DNA of 64,000 bases from Sphingopyxis sp. YR583 (GTDB lineage Bacteria; Pseudomonadota; Alphaproteobacteria; Sphingomonadales; Sphingomonadaceae). Position numbers and translations under genes: made by a program. The notes under the pieces are model-generated. The model worked only from the letters and a program-made list of their open reading frames with translations. It did not search any database and was not told where the DNA came from. Positions 53,007 through 63,798 of this stretch are shown piece by piece. Position 1 is the stretch's first letter, and the number at the start of each line of letters is the position of its first letter. The stretch covers positions 1 through 64,000 of the forward strand of contig NZ_FNWK01000002.1 in NCBI RefSeq assembly GCF_900108295.1, given 5' to 3'.

Positions 53007-53921
53007 CTATATTTGCGCTGCGAGCAGCCAATCGTGAAACAGCTTGACCGCCGGCTGGCGCAATGCGCGCGGTCGGCAGACGAACCAGTAACTGTACGGG
53101 CTCTCGACGTCGAAATCGAAGAGGCGGACGAGGCGCGGGTCGTGCGCGTCGTCGAAATGGTGGCCGTGCATGAATGCGACGCCGATGCCTTGCGCCGCGG
53201 CCTCCAGCATCAGGGGCCCCGAATCGAAATAATCGATCCCCGCTGGTTCGAGATAAGGCATGCCGATCGCCTTTTTCCACTCGGTAAAGGTCTCCGGCAT
53301 TTCTCGATGGAGCAGGATGGTCATCCGCTGCATCTGTTCGGGAACCGTGATCGCGCGGTCGCCGTCGGTCAGCGTCCGCGACGCAATCGGGAACACTTTG
53401 TCCTGGTCGAGCCGCGCTGCGTAGAGCAGGGGATCGATCGAGCGGGAGAGGGCGATCGCAGCATCGATGCCATCGCCCAGCCGTGCTTCGGCATGGGACA
53501 TGGTGTCGATATCGATATGCAGTTCAGGATGCTGTCGCCGCAGTTCGGGAAGGCGCGGAAACAGACGCTGCTGCGCGAAGAGGGGCAGGACGTTGAGATG
53601 CAGGCGAAGCGAGGCTTCGGGGCTGCCGACCCGCTCGATCACCATACGTAGCTCGTCGAGAATCGGCGACAATTGTTCGTGCAGCGCGCGTCCGGTTTCG
53701 GTGAGGCTGAGCCCATGGTGATGGCGGTTGAAGAGTGGCCGCCCCACGCCATGTTCGAGCGTCTGAATCCGCCGCGACAGCGCGGGCATCGAAAGGCCGA
53801 GCTCGATCGCCGCCGCCTTGACCGTGCCATGGCGGGCGACTTCCAGAAAGGCTTCCATGCTGCTGATGGGGGGAAGGCGTGGCATATCGGTCACGGATGA
53901 TGGCATGGGGCTGGCGGACAT
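53007..53921 (-). CDS. LysR-family transcriptional regulator
   Basis: A 304-residue protein with an N-terminal LysR HTH: SSMEAFLEVARHGTVKAAAI, ELGLSMPALSRRIQTLEHGV, GRPLFNRHHHGLSLTETG. A substrate-binding effector domain follows, resembling GcvA-type regulators. The start may be the ATG at 53921 or one of two in-frame ATGs 5-13 codons later. It is divergent from the CDC48 gene and may control it, as LysR proteins often regulate the adjacent gene. Effector unknown. Confidence 0.88.
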   Translation of the reverse strand: MSASPMPSSVTDMPRLPPISSMEAFLEVARHGTVKAAAIELGLSMPALSRRIQTLEHGVGRPLFNRHHHGLSLTETGRALHEQLSPILDELRMVIERVGSPEASLRLHLNVLPLFAQQRLFPRLPELRRQHPELHIDIDTMSHAEARLGDGIDAAIALSRSIDPLLYAARLDQDKVFPIASRTLTDGDRAITVPEQMQRMTILLHREMPETFTEWKKAIGMPYLEPAGIDYFDSGPLMLEAAAQGIGVAFMHGHHFDDAHDPRLVRLFDFDVESPYSYWFVCRPRALRQPAVKLFHDWLLAAQI

Positions 53922-54028
53922 GCCAGAATTTTGTGCGGTGCGTCATAAATTGGATCTGACGTGGGGGTCGCAAATCGGGAACCACCATCCTATCTTTCGC
54001 ATTCTGACGATTTTGCGGGAGACACGCC

Positions 54029-56350
54029 TTGGCCGACGCAGAGGTAAAAGAAAAGCAAGTCAAACTGCAGGTGGCGAATTCGCGTGCCGAAGAAAGCGGG
54101 GGCGGAATTGCGCGCATTCCGCGGTCGGCGATGGCCGAACTCGGCGTCACCGAAGGCGATATCATCCAGATCAGCGGCAAGCGGGAAACCGCCTCGCGCG
54201 TCGTCGCGCCCTATGCCGAGGACGAAGGGCTCGAAGTGATCCGGCTCGACGGTCTCCAGCGCGCGAATGCCGGGGCAGGTGCGGGTGATATGGTTGTCCT
54301 GAGCCGCGTCGAGACACGCCCGGCTACGCGTGTCGTATTCGCTCCCGCGCAGGAAAATTTGCGGCTGCAGGGTTCGGCCAATGCACTGAAGCGCAGCTTC
54401 TTCGGCCGTCCGTTGGTGGCGGGCGATACGGTCGCGACGGCAGGGCAGCAGCGGCTCGAATCGGGCAATATGCCGCCGCAGCTTCGGCAGATGCTGAACG
54501 CGCCCGCCTATGCGCTGGCCGAAGTCCGCCTGCTCGTCGTGTCGGCTAGCCCGAAGGGCGTCGTTTTTATCGACGAAAATACCGAAATCGAACTGCTCCC
54601 GGAATATCAGGAACCGCAGGACGCACGCCGGACCGACGTCACCTACGACGATCTTGGCGGGCTGGGCGAGACGATCGACCAACTGCGCGAGATGGTCGAA
54701 CTGCCGCTGCGCTATCCCGAACTGTTTCGCCGTCTCGGCGTCGATCCGCCGCGCGGTGTGCTGCTTCACGGGCCGCCGGGAACCGGCAAGACGCGCCTTG
54801 CGCGCGCGGTCGCCAACGAAAGCGATGCTCAGTTCTTCCTGATCAACGGCCCTGAAATCATGGGCAGCGCCTATGGCGAATCCGAAAAACGGCTGCGCGA
54901 TATCTTCGAGCAGGCGACGAAGGCTGCGCCCTCGATCCTGTTCATCGATGAAATCGATTCGATCGCTCCCAAGCGCGGGCAGGTGCAGGGCGAAGCCGAG
55001 AAGCGCATCGTGGCGCAGCTTCTGACACTGATGGACGGGCTCGAGCCGCGGACCAATCTGGTCGTCATCGCGGCGACAAATCGGCCCGACGCGATCGACG
55101 AAGCCCTGCGCCGTCCCGGCCGTTTCGACCGCGAGATCGTAATCGGGGTTCCCGACGAAAGCGGGCGCCGCGAGATATTGGGTATTCATACGCGCGGCAT
55201 GCCGCTGGCCGAGAATGTCGACCTGACCGAACTGGCGCGGACGACATTCGGCTTCGTCGGCGCCGACATGGCGGCGCTGACGCGCGAGGCGGCGATCGAG
55301 GCGGTGCGGCGTATCATGCCGAAACTCGATCTGGCCGAGGGCACGATTCCGCCCGAAGTGCTCGAGGAGCTTCGCGTCACGCGCGAGGACTTCCATAATG
55401 CCCTGAAGCGCGTCCAGCCCTCGGCAATGCGCGAGGTGATGGTGCAGGCGCCGAAGACGCGCTGGAGCGACATTGGCGGGCTCGATGCCGCGCGCGACAA
55501 GCTCATCGAGGGGATCGAGCTGCCGCTCAAGAACCCCGAGGCGTTCCGCCGGCTGGGCATCCGCCCGGCCAAGGGCTTCCTTCTCTATGGTCCGCCCGGA
55601 ACGGGCAAGACGTTGCTGGCCAAGGCGGCGGCGCGCGAATCCGACGCCAATTTCATCTCGATCAAATCGTCGGATCTGCTCTCGAAATGGTATGGCGAGA
55701 GCGAGCAGCAGATTGCGCGCCTGTTCGCGCGCGCACGCGCCGTCGCGCCGACGATCATCTTCATCGACGAACTCGACAGTCTGGTCCCCGCGCGCGGAAG
55801 CGGGACGTCGGGTGAACCGCAGGTCACCGAGCGTGTCGTCAACACGATCCTCGCCGAGATGGACGGGATCGAGGAGATGCAGTCGGTCGTCGTCATCGGC
55901 GCTACGAATCGCCCGAACCTGATCGATCCGGCGTTGCTGCGTCCGGGACGGCTCGACGAACTGATCTATGTATCGGTCCCGAATGCCGAAGGGCGCAAGC
56001 GTATCCTTGAAATCCAGACGGGCAAGATGCCGCTGGCGAAGGACGTCGATCTGGGCGTGCTGGCTGAAAGAACGGATCGCTTCACCGGCGCCGACTTGGA
56101 GGATCTGACCCGGCGCGCGGGCCTTGCGGCGCTCAAGCGTTCGCTCGACAGCGACACGGTGACGATGGAAGATTTCGAAACTGCGCTGAAGGATACCCGC
56201 GCGTCGGTGACCGAGGCCATGGAAAAGGATTATGAAAAGATCCAGGGCGAGATCAAGCAGGCGGCAATGAGCGTCGATCCGATCGGCTTCTTTGCGCCGG
56301 GCATGCTCAAGCCCTCTCGTGAGCGCAAGCACGAGGAACCGAAAGACTGA
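54029..56350 (+). CDS. CDC48/VCP-type double AAA+ ATPase
   Basis: A 773-residue protein from TTG 54029 (GGGAGA upstream). The N-domain (about 8-190) has the CDC48-type double-psi barrel. D1 has Walker A GPPGTGKT at 248-255 and Walker B FIDEID at 305-310. D2 has GPPGTGKT at 521-528 and FIDELD at 578-583, each with Arg-finger segments (RRPGRFDRE, LRPGRLDE). It is complete and collinear with archaeal VAT/eukaryotic p97, unfoldases that extract or disassemble protein complexes. Such proteins occur in some bacteria without ubiquitin, where their targets are unclear. Confidence 0.92.
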   Translation: MADAEVKEKQVKLQVANSRAEESGGGIARIPRSAMAELGVTEGDIIQISGKRETASRVVAPYAEDEGLEVIRLDGLQRANAGAGAGDMVVLSRVETRPATRVVFAPAQENLRLQGSANALKRSFFGRPLVAGDTVATAGQQRLESGNMPPQLRQMLNAPAYALAEVRLLVVSASPKGVVFIDENTEIELLPEYQEPQDARRTDVTYDDLGGLGETIDQLREMVELPLRYPELFRRLGVDPPRGVLLHGPPGTGKTRLARAVANESDAQFFLINGPEIMGSAYGESEKRLRDIFEQATKAAPSILFIDEIDSIAPKRGQVQGEAEKRIVAQLLTLMDGLEPRTNLVVIAATNRPDAIDEALRRPGRFDREIVIGVPDESGRREILGIHTRGMPLAENVDLTELARTTFGFVGADMAALTREAAIEAVRRIMPKLDLAEGTIPPEVLEELRVTREDFHNALKRVQPSAMREVMVQAPKTRWSDIGGLDAARDKLIEGIELPLKNPEAFRRLGIRPAKGFLLYGPPGTGKTLLAKAAARESDANFISIKSSDLLSKWYGESEQQIARLFARARAVAPTIIFIDELDSLVPARGSGTSGEPQVTERVVNTILAEMDGIEEMQSVVVIGATNRPNLIDPALLRPGRLDELIYVSVPNAEGRKRILEIQTGKMPLAKDVDLGVLAERTDRFTGADLEDLTRRAGLAALKRSLDSDTVTMEDFETALKDTRASVTEAMEKDYEKIQGEIKQAAMSVDPIGFFAPGMLKPSRERKHEEPKD

Positions 56351-56362
56351 GCTGCGACGATC

Positions 56363-57667
56363 CTAGGGCTGGCTTGGTTTCAACGCCGACCAGCCCCACA
56401 GGACCAGCCAGCCGCAGAAACCCGCCATCAGGCCATAAGCGACCATCGGGTGCCAATTATAGAGCAACACCCCGACCGCCGGCGATACGATATAGGCCGA
56501 TCCGTTGATCGACGCCGTCATCCCTGCGACGCTGCCCTGATCGCGGCGCGGCACCGACAGAGACGCGCCCGCAGTGAAGCCCGGACGGAATAGCCCAAAG
56601 CCGAGCGACGCGAGGGCGAAACCGATAATGATTCCGTGAAAATTGAATGACAGGCCGGTCATCACGGTTCCAAGGCCCCCAAGGCTGGCGCCGCACAGGA
56701 CGGCGGTACGCGGTGACATTTTGAGCAGAGGGATCAAGCCCCATTGCGACAGCAATGTTGCGAAGGCACCTGCCATCAAGACGATCCCTGTCATTGCCGC
56801 GCCTTCGTCGGGACGCAGGCGCAGATGCAGTCGGTCGAGGATCAGGAAGCCGATAACGCCGAGCACCATCGCCTGCGCCTGACCGCCGAGCAGGCCCGCG
56901 AAAAGCCAGGGGCGCACGCGCTTGTCGGTCCAACGAAGGGGCGGGGCGGTGGCGGCTGAAGGGTCGACGATCTCGTCTTCGCTCTCTTCGGCCGTGGCTT
57001 CGGGAGAAGCTGCGGCAGCCGGATAGGCTGCGATATTGCCGCGTGCGGCATAGCGCGGCATGTCGTCGGGCAGGCGCCAGCGCAGCATGATCAGCACACC
57101 GAGGCCGATCAGCGCAAAGATGAGCAATGGCCCGGCGAGGCCGACGATTGGCAGGATGAAGAAAGGCGCGATCGCGGGGCCGATGACAGTTCCCAGGCCG
57201 AAGGAGGAGGAAACGAGCGACAGCGCCTGCGTCCGCTGCTCGGGATCGGTGCGTGCGGCGACGTAGGCCTGCACCGCGGGAGGCGACGCCGATCCGAAGC
57301 CACCGTAAAGGCTGCGAAAGACTGCGAAGACGATGAAGGTAACGCCAGCGGCCAGATAGCCCTGGAGTCCGGCCCAGAGAGTCAATCCGCACAGTGCCAT
57401 CGAGGACAGGAAGCCGACTACGCCGAGCGCCATCAATGCCTTGCGTCCGCGCTTGTCCGACTGGCGCGCCCAGTGCGGCGCGGTGAGCACCCAGAGCAGC
57501 GCGGACCAGCTGAAAGCGAGGCTGACCCAGACGTCGGGAATATGAAGTTTGGCGCCGATCGCGGGCAGTATGGACTGCATCGCCGTATTGCCTGCTGCGG
57601 CGACCAGCATAACGGCAAACAGCACGGCCATGCGGTCGGAGGGAATGGAATGCGATGTGGTCGCCAT
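56363..57667 (-). CDS. MFS transporter
   Basis: A 434-residue protein with two six-helix halves joined by an acidic linker (EATAEESEDEIVDPSA). The MFS signature between helices 2 and 3 is seen as HWARQSDKRGRKALMALG. The FGSASPPAVQAYVAARTDPEQRTQALSLV segment and GTVIGPAIAPFF in helix 5 suggest a drug-efflux or sugar-type DHA1 member. It is convergent with the CDC48 gene (12-bp gap). Substrate unknown. Confidence 0.85.
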   Translation of the reverse strand: MATTSHSIPSDRMAVLFAVMLVAAAGNTAMQSILPAIGAKLHIPDVWVSLAFSWSALLWVLTAPHWARQSDKRGRKALMALGVVGFLSSMALCGLTLWAGLQGYLAAGVTFIVFAVFRSLYGGFGSASPPAVQAYVAARTDPEQRTQALSLVSSSFGLGTVIGPAIAPFFILPIVGLAGPLLIFALIGLGVLIMLRWRLPDDMPRYAARGNIAAYPAAAASPEATAEESEDEIVDPSAATAPPLRWTDKRVRPWLFAGLLGGQAQAMVLGVIGFLILDRLHLRLRPDEGAAMTGIVLMAGAFATLLSQWGLIPLLKMSPRTAVLCGASLGGLGTVMTGLSFNFHGIIIGFALASLGFGLFRPGFTAGASLSVPRRDQGSVAGMTASINGSAYIVSPAVGVLLYNWHPMVAYGLMAGFCGWLVLWGWSALKPSQP

Positions 57668-57814
57668 ATTCGCCCCCTCCTTGGCTTTGGTCGGTAACGC
57701 CGCCTCTCCCTACACGCGAGTGCCTGTCTGTCCAGAGTCAAGACAGACTCTTTCCTTGCGCCATCGCGCCGATTTTGCCACGCCTTTGGCAACCGCAACA
57801 ACGCGAAAGCCATC

Positions 57815-58453
57815 ATGACCAATCCGCGGGCGCAGGCCCAAGAAAAGAAAGCTCCGCTGGCCCGTCGGCTTCGCGAGGGCTTCAAACGCTTTTTTGGACC
57901 TTGGGGCATGTTCGTCCGCGGGTTCATCAAGCACCCGGTCATGGTGGGATCGATCGTTCCCTCGTCGCCGACGCTGATCCGTCACATGCTGCGGCCCGTG
58001 GACTGGAAGAACACCAAGCTGTTCGTCGAATATGGTCCGGGTGTCGGTACGTTCTGCCGCCCGGTGCTGGAGCGGATGGCAGGTGACGCGACGCTGATCG
58101 CGATCGACACCAACGAGGATTTCATCGACTATCTGCGCAAGGATATTCGCGACAGCCGCTTTATCGCGGTCCACGGCTCCGCCGCCGACGTTGAAGAGAT
58201 CGTTCGCGCGCACGGTTTCGAGAAGGCGGATTATGTCCTTTCCGGCCTGCCATTTTCGACGCTGCCTGCGGGTGTGGGCCCCGCGATCGCGGCTGCAACG
58301 CATCGCGTCCTTCGCCCCGGCGGCGCTTTCCTCGTCTATCAGTTCCGCGCCCGCGCCCGCGATTTTCTCGCGGCGCATTTCAACCGCATCGACAATGCGT
58401 TCGAATGGGTCAACGTCCCGCCTTGCTTCCTGTTCTGGGGCTGGAAGGACTAG
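57815..58453 (+). CDS. pmtA: phospholipid N-methyltransferase (PmtA-like)
   Basis: A 212-residue class-I methyltransferase. An N-terminal amphipathic region (FKRFFGPWGMFVRGFIKHP) would bind the membrane. SAM motif I is VEYGPGVGTFCRPV, then LIAIDTNEDFIDYL, ADYVLSGLPFSTLP, and GGAFLVYQF. These match the Rhodobacter-type PmtA that methylates phosphatidylethanolamine to phosphatidylcholine. Its neighbour is a phospholipase-D-family lipid synthase, supporting a lipid role. Confidence 0.82.
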   Translation: MTNPRAQAQEKKAPLARRLREGFKRFFGPWGMFVRGFIKHPVMVGSIVPSSPTLIRHMLRPVDWKNTKLFVEYGPGVGTFCRPVLERMAGDATLIAIDTNEDFIDYLRKDIRDSRFIAVHGSAADVEEIVRAHGFEKADYVLSGLPFSTLPAGVGPAIAAATHRVLRPGGAFLVYQFRARARDFLAAHFNRIDNAFEWVNVPPCFLFWGWKD

Positions 58454-58462
58454 GCCCGGCGA

Positions 58463-59710
58463 TCAGACTTCGGGGTCCGGGTCGGCGAGGCCGAAATTGA
58501 GCTTTCGCGATACCGTATAATCAACCACGCCGACGACCAGCCAGGCGAGCGTCCAGCGGATGCGGGTCAGCCAGTTGCCGCGCGCCTTGTGCGATATTGA
58601 CGTGATCGCCTCGCAATCCGGCCGCAATCCGGTCAGGAAATTGCGCATCTTTTCAGCAAATCCCGCATCGGCGATCCGCACCATCACCTCGACGTTCACG
58701 AACAGGCTGCGCACGTCGAAATTGGCCGACCCGATATAGACCACGTCGTCGATAACGATCAGCTTCATATGCAGCCGACATGGCTGATATTCCCAGACGT
58801 CGGCAGTTTTGCGCAGCAGATATCCATAGAGCAGGCGCGAAGCACCGATCGTCGCCGGATTGTCCGATTTCCCCGCCATCACGAAACGTGCGCGGCCGCG
58901 ACGCGCCACGCGTCCCAGCCGGCGGAGCATGCCCTGGCCCGGCGAGAAATAGGCCATCGCCATGTCGAGCTGGCGCGCGTCTTCCAGATCTGCGCGCACC
59001 GCTCGTGCCCACGGCGACAGCCGCTGGGTGGGGCCACCGACGAGCCACGACACCGGACCTCCGTCGATCGGCCATTCGCGGATCAGGCGCCTGAGCATCA
59101 GGACCTTGCCATCGTCGTTGACGGTGTAATCGTGAATTTCGGCGAACCACTGTGCCGCGCGTATCACCGTCGGTCCCTTGACGATCATTCCGATGTCGAA
59201 CCAGCAATCGCTGCGCGGCGGGCTGAGATAATCGTCGGCGATGTTAAAGCCGCCGGTCATGGCGATATATTCGTCGATCAGGATCAATTTCTGGTGGTTG
59301 CGGATCAGATAGGTCGAGCGCCAGCGACGCGAGAAAAAGGTGACGCTGCCACCGGCTTCTCGAAGCGGCGCAAACAGGCCGTCGGGCGTGTCGCCCGATC
59401 CGAAGCTGTCGATCACGGCGCGCACGCGAACGCCCCGCTTCGCCGCAACCAGCAAGGCATCGACGATGCGCACACCCGCAGCATCGGCCTCGAAAATATA
59501 CATGATGATGTCGATGCTGTGCGCAGCGCCGTTGATCAGGTCGAGCAGCCGCGTCAGCCGGTCTCCGCCGTCAAAGAGCAGTTCAAGCCGGTGACCCGCC
59601 ACATCCGCCGTCAGCCTTTGGTCGGGCGCGGCGGGGGGGCAAGCTTCGGTCATAACCTGCTCATAGGCTGGCATCCGCGGGGCCTGCAAGGGCGGCGCTT
59701 TGATTGACAT
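58463..59710 (-). CDS. phospholipase D/cardiolipin synthase-family protein
   Basis: A 415-residue protein with two HKD domains: RNHQKLILIDEYIAMTGGFN (about 147-166) and MKLIVIDDVVYIGSANFD (about 318-335), the latter preceded by RLH. The two motifs form one active site, used for phosphatidyl transfer. Typical bacterial cardiolipin synthases have N-terminal membrane helices that are absent here; a C-terminal hydrophobic segment (WTLAWLVVGVVDYTV) may anchor it. In-frame starts at 59674 and 59653 are possible. It converges with the PmtA-like gene. Confidence 0.85.
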   Translation of the reverse strand: MSIKAPPLQAPRMPAYEQVMTEACPPAAPDQRLTADVAGHRLELLFDGGDRLTRLLDLINGAAHSIDIIMYIFEADAAGVRIVDALLVAAKRGVRVRAVIDSFGSGDTPDGLFAPLREAGGSVTFFSRRWRSTYLIRNHQKLILIDEYIAMTGGFNIADDYLSPPRSDCWFDIGMIVKGPTVIRAAQWFAEIHDYTVNDDGKVLMLRRLIREWPIDGGPVSWLVGGPTQRLSPWARAVRADLEDARQLDMAMAYFSPGQGMLRRLGRVARRGRARFVMAGKSDNPATIGASRLLYGYLLRKTADVWEYQPCRLHMKLIVIDDVVYIGSANFDVRSLFVNVEVMVRIADAGFAEKMRNFLTGLRPDCEAITSISHKARGNWLTRIRWTLAWLVVGVVDYTVSRKLNFGLADPDPEV

Positions 59711-59792
59711 CGGGCTGCGGGGCTGCTAGCGCGCAGCGCTTGCCGCCACGCCCCTCCAAAGGGCTGGCCTCTCCTATACCTAAGGAAACAAT

Positions 59793-60137
59793 ATGGCCCG
59801 CGTTACCGTCGAGGATTGCGTCGACAAAGTTCCCAACCGTTTCGACCTGGTTCTGCTGTCGGCGCACCGCGCCCGCGAAATCTCGGGTGGTTCGGAGCTG
59901 ACCGTCGACCGCGACCGTGACAAGAATCCCGTCGTCGCGTTGCGCGAAATCGCCGAACAGACGGTGCGTCCGAAGGATCTGAAGGAAACGCTGGTCGGTT
60001 CGATGCAGAAGGTTGTCGTCGACGATGATGATACGCCCGATGAAATCAGCTCGATCAGCCGTTCGGCCGAAGCGCTTCGCCTGACCGCGGCTGCGCCGCC
60101 GCGCAGCCCCGCGGGCGGCGGCAGCGATTTCGATTAA
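59793..60137 (+). CDS. rpoZ: DNA-directed RNA polymerase subunit omega
   Basis: A 114-residue protein with a strong ribosome site (AAGGAAACAAT). It begins [20 protein letters not shown] and continues [20 protein letters not shown], the standard omega sequence, with [16 protein letters not shown]. The C-terminal Pro/Gly-rich tail is the usual alphaproteobacterial extension. Omega promotes assembly of RNA polymerase and mediates part of the ppGpp response. A terminator follows. Confidence 0.97.
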   Translation: MARVTVEDCVDKVPNRFDLVLLSAHRAREISGGSELTVDRDRDKNPVVALREIAEQTVRPKDLKETLVGSMQKVVVDDDDTPDEISSISRSAEALRLTAAAPPRSPAGGGSDFD

Positions 60138-60160
60138 GCGACGCAATCTGATCACCAAGG

Positions 60161-60186
60161 GGGCCGCAGGAAACTGCGGCCCTTTT
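60161..60186 (+). terminator. rho-independent terminator of rpoZ
   Basis: GGGCCGCAG (60161-60169) pairs perfectly with CTGCGGCCC (60174-60182) around a GAAA tetraloop and is followed by TTTT. It sits 24 bp after the rpoZ stop. Confidence 0.85.
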
Positions 60187-60187
60187 G

Positions 60188-60793
60188 TTATGGAAGCTGG
60201 GTGAGTTCCGCGACGCGAATGGCTTTCGATGCGATCATCGGTTCGATGATTCGCTGGATGCGATGCGCGCGCGGCGATCCGATCGTGACATTGAACAGGC
60301 TGTTGGCGATCACGTCGGCGATCTGGACCCCGTCGCTGCGTTTGCTGTCGGCGAGCGACGCGCGGCCCCATTGCCCCAGCCCGGCCTGAATTTCTTCGCG
60401 CACATGCGACAGGATTTTCGGGTCATAACGTCCGTCGTCGATCACCACATCGGTGCAGACACCGCCGGTCTCGGGCAGCCAATGGCCGACGGCGCTGTTG
60501 AGCAGGGCGCCATAAAGCGCGAGATCGCTGGGAAGCGTGCCGTCCGGCTTCTGGGCAAGCTTGTCGCGCTTGGCGACGGCCACCCACGCGCGGCCGCCGG
60601 CGCGGTCGAAGAGTTCGAGCAGATAGGCGCGCTCGACGATGCTGATCCGGCTGCCCTTGAGTTCGCCGCGTAGCCCGGTCACCCCGCGAAAGCGTGCATG
60701 GATATCGGCGGCCGCCTTTGGGGTTAGCATCACCGCCGAAAAGGTCATCGCGCCGGCGTTGAGGCCGCCCGATTCATCGCAATAGATTGTCAC
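60188..60793 (-). CDS. DUF3800-family protein
   Basis: A 201-residue protein opening TIYCDESGGLNAGAM, with the early DES acidic pair. It closes with SLADSKRSDGVQIADVIANS. Both are hallmarks of the DUF3800 family, which has a predicted RNase H-like fold. Family members are often found in mobile or defence regions, but this one sits among housekeeping genes. It converges with rpoZ. Biological role unknown. Confidence 0.75.
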   Translation of the reverse strand: MTIYCDESGGLNAGAMTFSAVMLTPKAAADIHARFRGVTGLRGELKGSRISIVERAYLLELFDRAGGRAWVAVAKRDKLAQKPDGTLPSDLALYGALLNSAVGHWLPETGGVCTDVVIDDGRYDPKILSHVREEIQAGLGQWGRASLADSKRSDGVQIADVIANSLFNVTIGSPRAHRIQRIIEPMIASKAIRVAELTQLP

Positions 60794-60801
60794 CTAGCGG
60801 A

Positions 60802-61287
60802 TCACCGGACGCGGCCGAAAAAAGCGACCGAGCGGCTTTGTCCGGAACCGATCGCATCGGGCCAGAGCCAGCGGACGTGGCTCACGTCGGCGGTCGTCGC
60901 GGCGCGGCGCGCGGCGCCGTCGACGGGCACTGTCAGCGCCGCCAGCGCCCCAAAGGTCTTGCCGCCATCGGTCGATACGTCGAAACCCTCCGTATCGGCG
61001 GTGCCATCGAATATCAGGCCTTCGGGGATCGGGTTGACCAGTTTGACCCCTGCAGCTGGCGCAGCGCCATTGTTCATGAAGATCAGCGTAACGCGGACGC
61101 GGTCGCCGGGGACGACCACCTCGGGCGCCACATAGGTCTTTTTCGGTGGTTGGCCGTCAGAAGAGGGTGTCGATTTTTCGAGTTCGATCTTGCTTGTCAG
61201 CGCTCCGGTTCCCTGTGCGGCGGCCGACTGCGCGCCCGCCGCGAGAAGAACCGCCAAGGCAAGGGCATTCCACGCTTTGTTGATCAC
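60802..61287 (-). CDS. secreted DUF11-like (bacterial Ig/NEW) repeat protein
   Basis: GTG 61287 has an excellent ribosome site (AAGGAGACAGCG) and is preferred to the upstream ATG 61314; 161 residues. The signal peptide is about 1-24 (ALAVLLAAGAQSAAAQ). The mature part has VVVPGDRVRVTLIFMNNGAAPAAGVKLVNPIPEGL, the conserved core of DUF11-type conserved-repeat domains, followed by DVSTDGGKTFG. It is likely a periplasmic or surface protein; function unknown. Confidence 0.7.
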   Translation of the reverse strand: MINKAWNALALAVLLAAGAQSAAAQGTGALTSKIELEKSTPSSDGQPPKKTYVAPEVVVPGDRVRVTLIFMNNGAAPAAGVKLVNPIPEGLIFDGTADTEGFDVSTDGGKTFGALAALTVPVDGAARRAATTADVSHVRWLWPDAIGSGQSRSVAFFGRVR

Positions 61288-61324
61288 CGCTGTCTCCTTT
61301 GGTCCTGTTCGCACTTTTGGCGCA

Positions 61325-61711
61325 TCAGGCGGGGCAGGGATAGCGTTTCTTCATCAGCGTATCGAATGCCGAGTAAACGCTGACCGATTTGCGCGCCGAC
61401 GCGGGGTAGCTGCGGAGATGCGAAAGCCATTGATCCGGGGTCAGGCTCCCCGATTCAGGCGGGCAGCTTGTGGTTTTGCGGCCCGCGCGACGTTCGGCAT
61501 CGATCCGCGCCTTGTAGCGTTTGCCTGCGGCGACGACTTCGTCCTTGAGCTGATTTCCCTGCGGCGTCGCGAGGGCCAGCGGGCCGAGGCGTTCAAGCGA
61601 CGAAGCTCGCGCAAGAAACGCCGCGACGCTCATATCCCCGGGCGCCATCGCGCACAGAAAAGGCGCGGCGACGAGGGCGGGCAAGAGGCGTACATATGTC
61701 CGTCTGGTCAT
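61325..61711 (-). CDS. small secreted protein, hypothetical
   Basis: From ATG 61711 (MTRRTYVRLLPALVAAPFLC) the product has 128 residues; ATG 61735 would add 8. A signal peptide is followed by an amphipathic helical region (AAFLARASSLERLGPLALAT). Two cysteines in the mature part (TSCPPE, RYPCPA) could form a disulfide. It resembles Rap1a/Tai-like immunity-type small proteins only loosely. Function not recognised. Confidence 0.6.
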   Translation of the reverse strand: MTRRTYVRLLPALVAAPFLCAMAPGDMSVAAFLARASSLERLGPLALATPQGNQLKDEVVAAGKRYKARIDAERRAGRKTTSCPPESGSLTPDQWLSHLRSYPASARKSVSVYSAFDTLMKKRYPCPA

Positions 61712-61772
61712 ACGTCGGAACTTGCCCTCAGCCAATGAATAGTCCCTGAATCGAGGGGGCTAGGCGTAATGC

Positions 61773-63716
<1,944 letters not shown>

Positions 63717-63798
63717 TCGGAATCTTTCCTCAACGGCGCGGCACTGCGCTCCTATCCCCAACAAGATAGGATAATCCGGTTAAATGACAATGAGGCAA

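Noticed and set aside
53990..56332. 780-codon minus-strand open frame
   Set aside because: Antisense shadow of the CDC48-type gene, which has complete AAA motifs.
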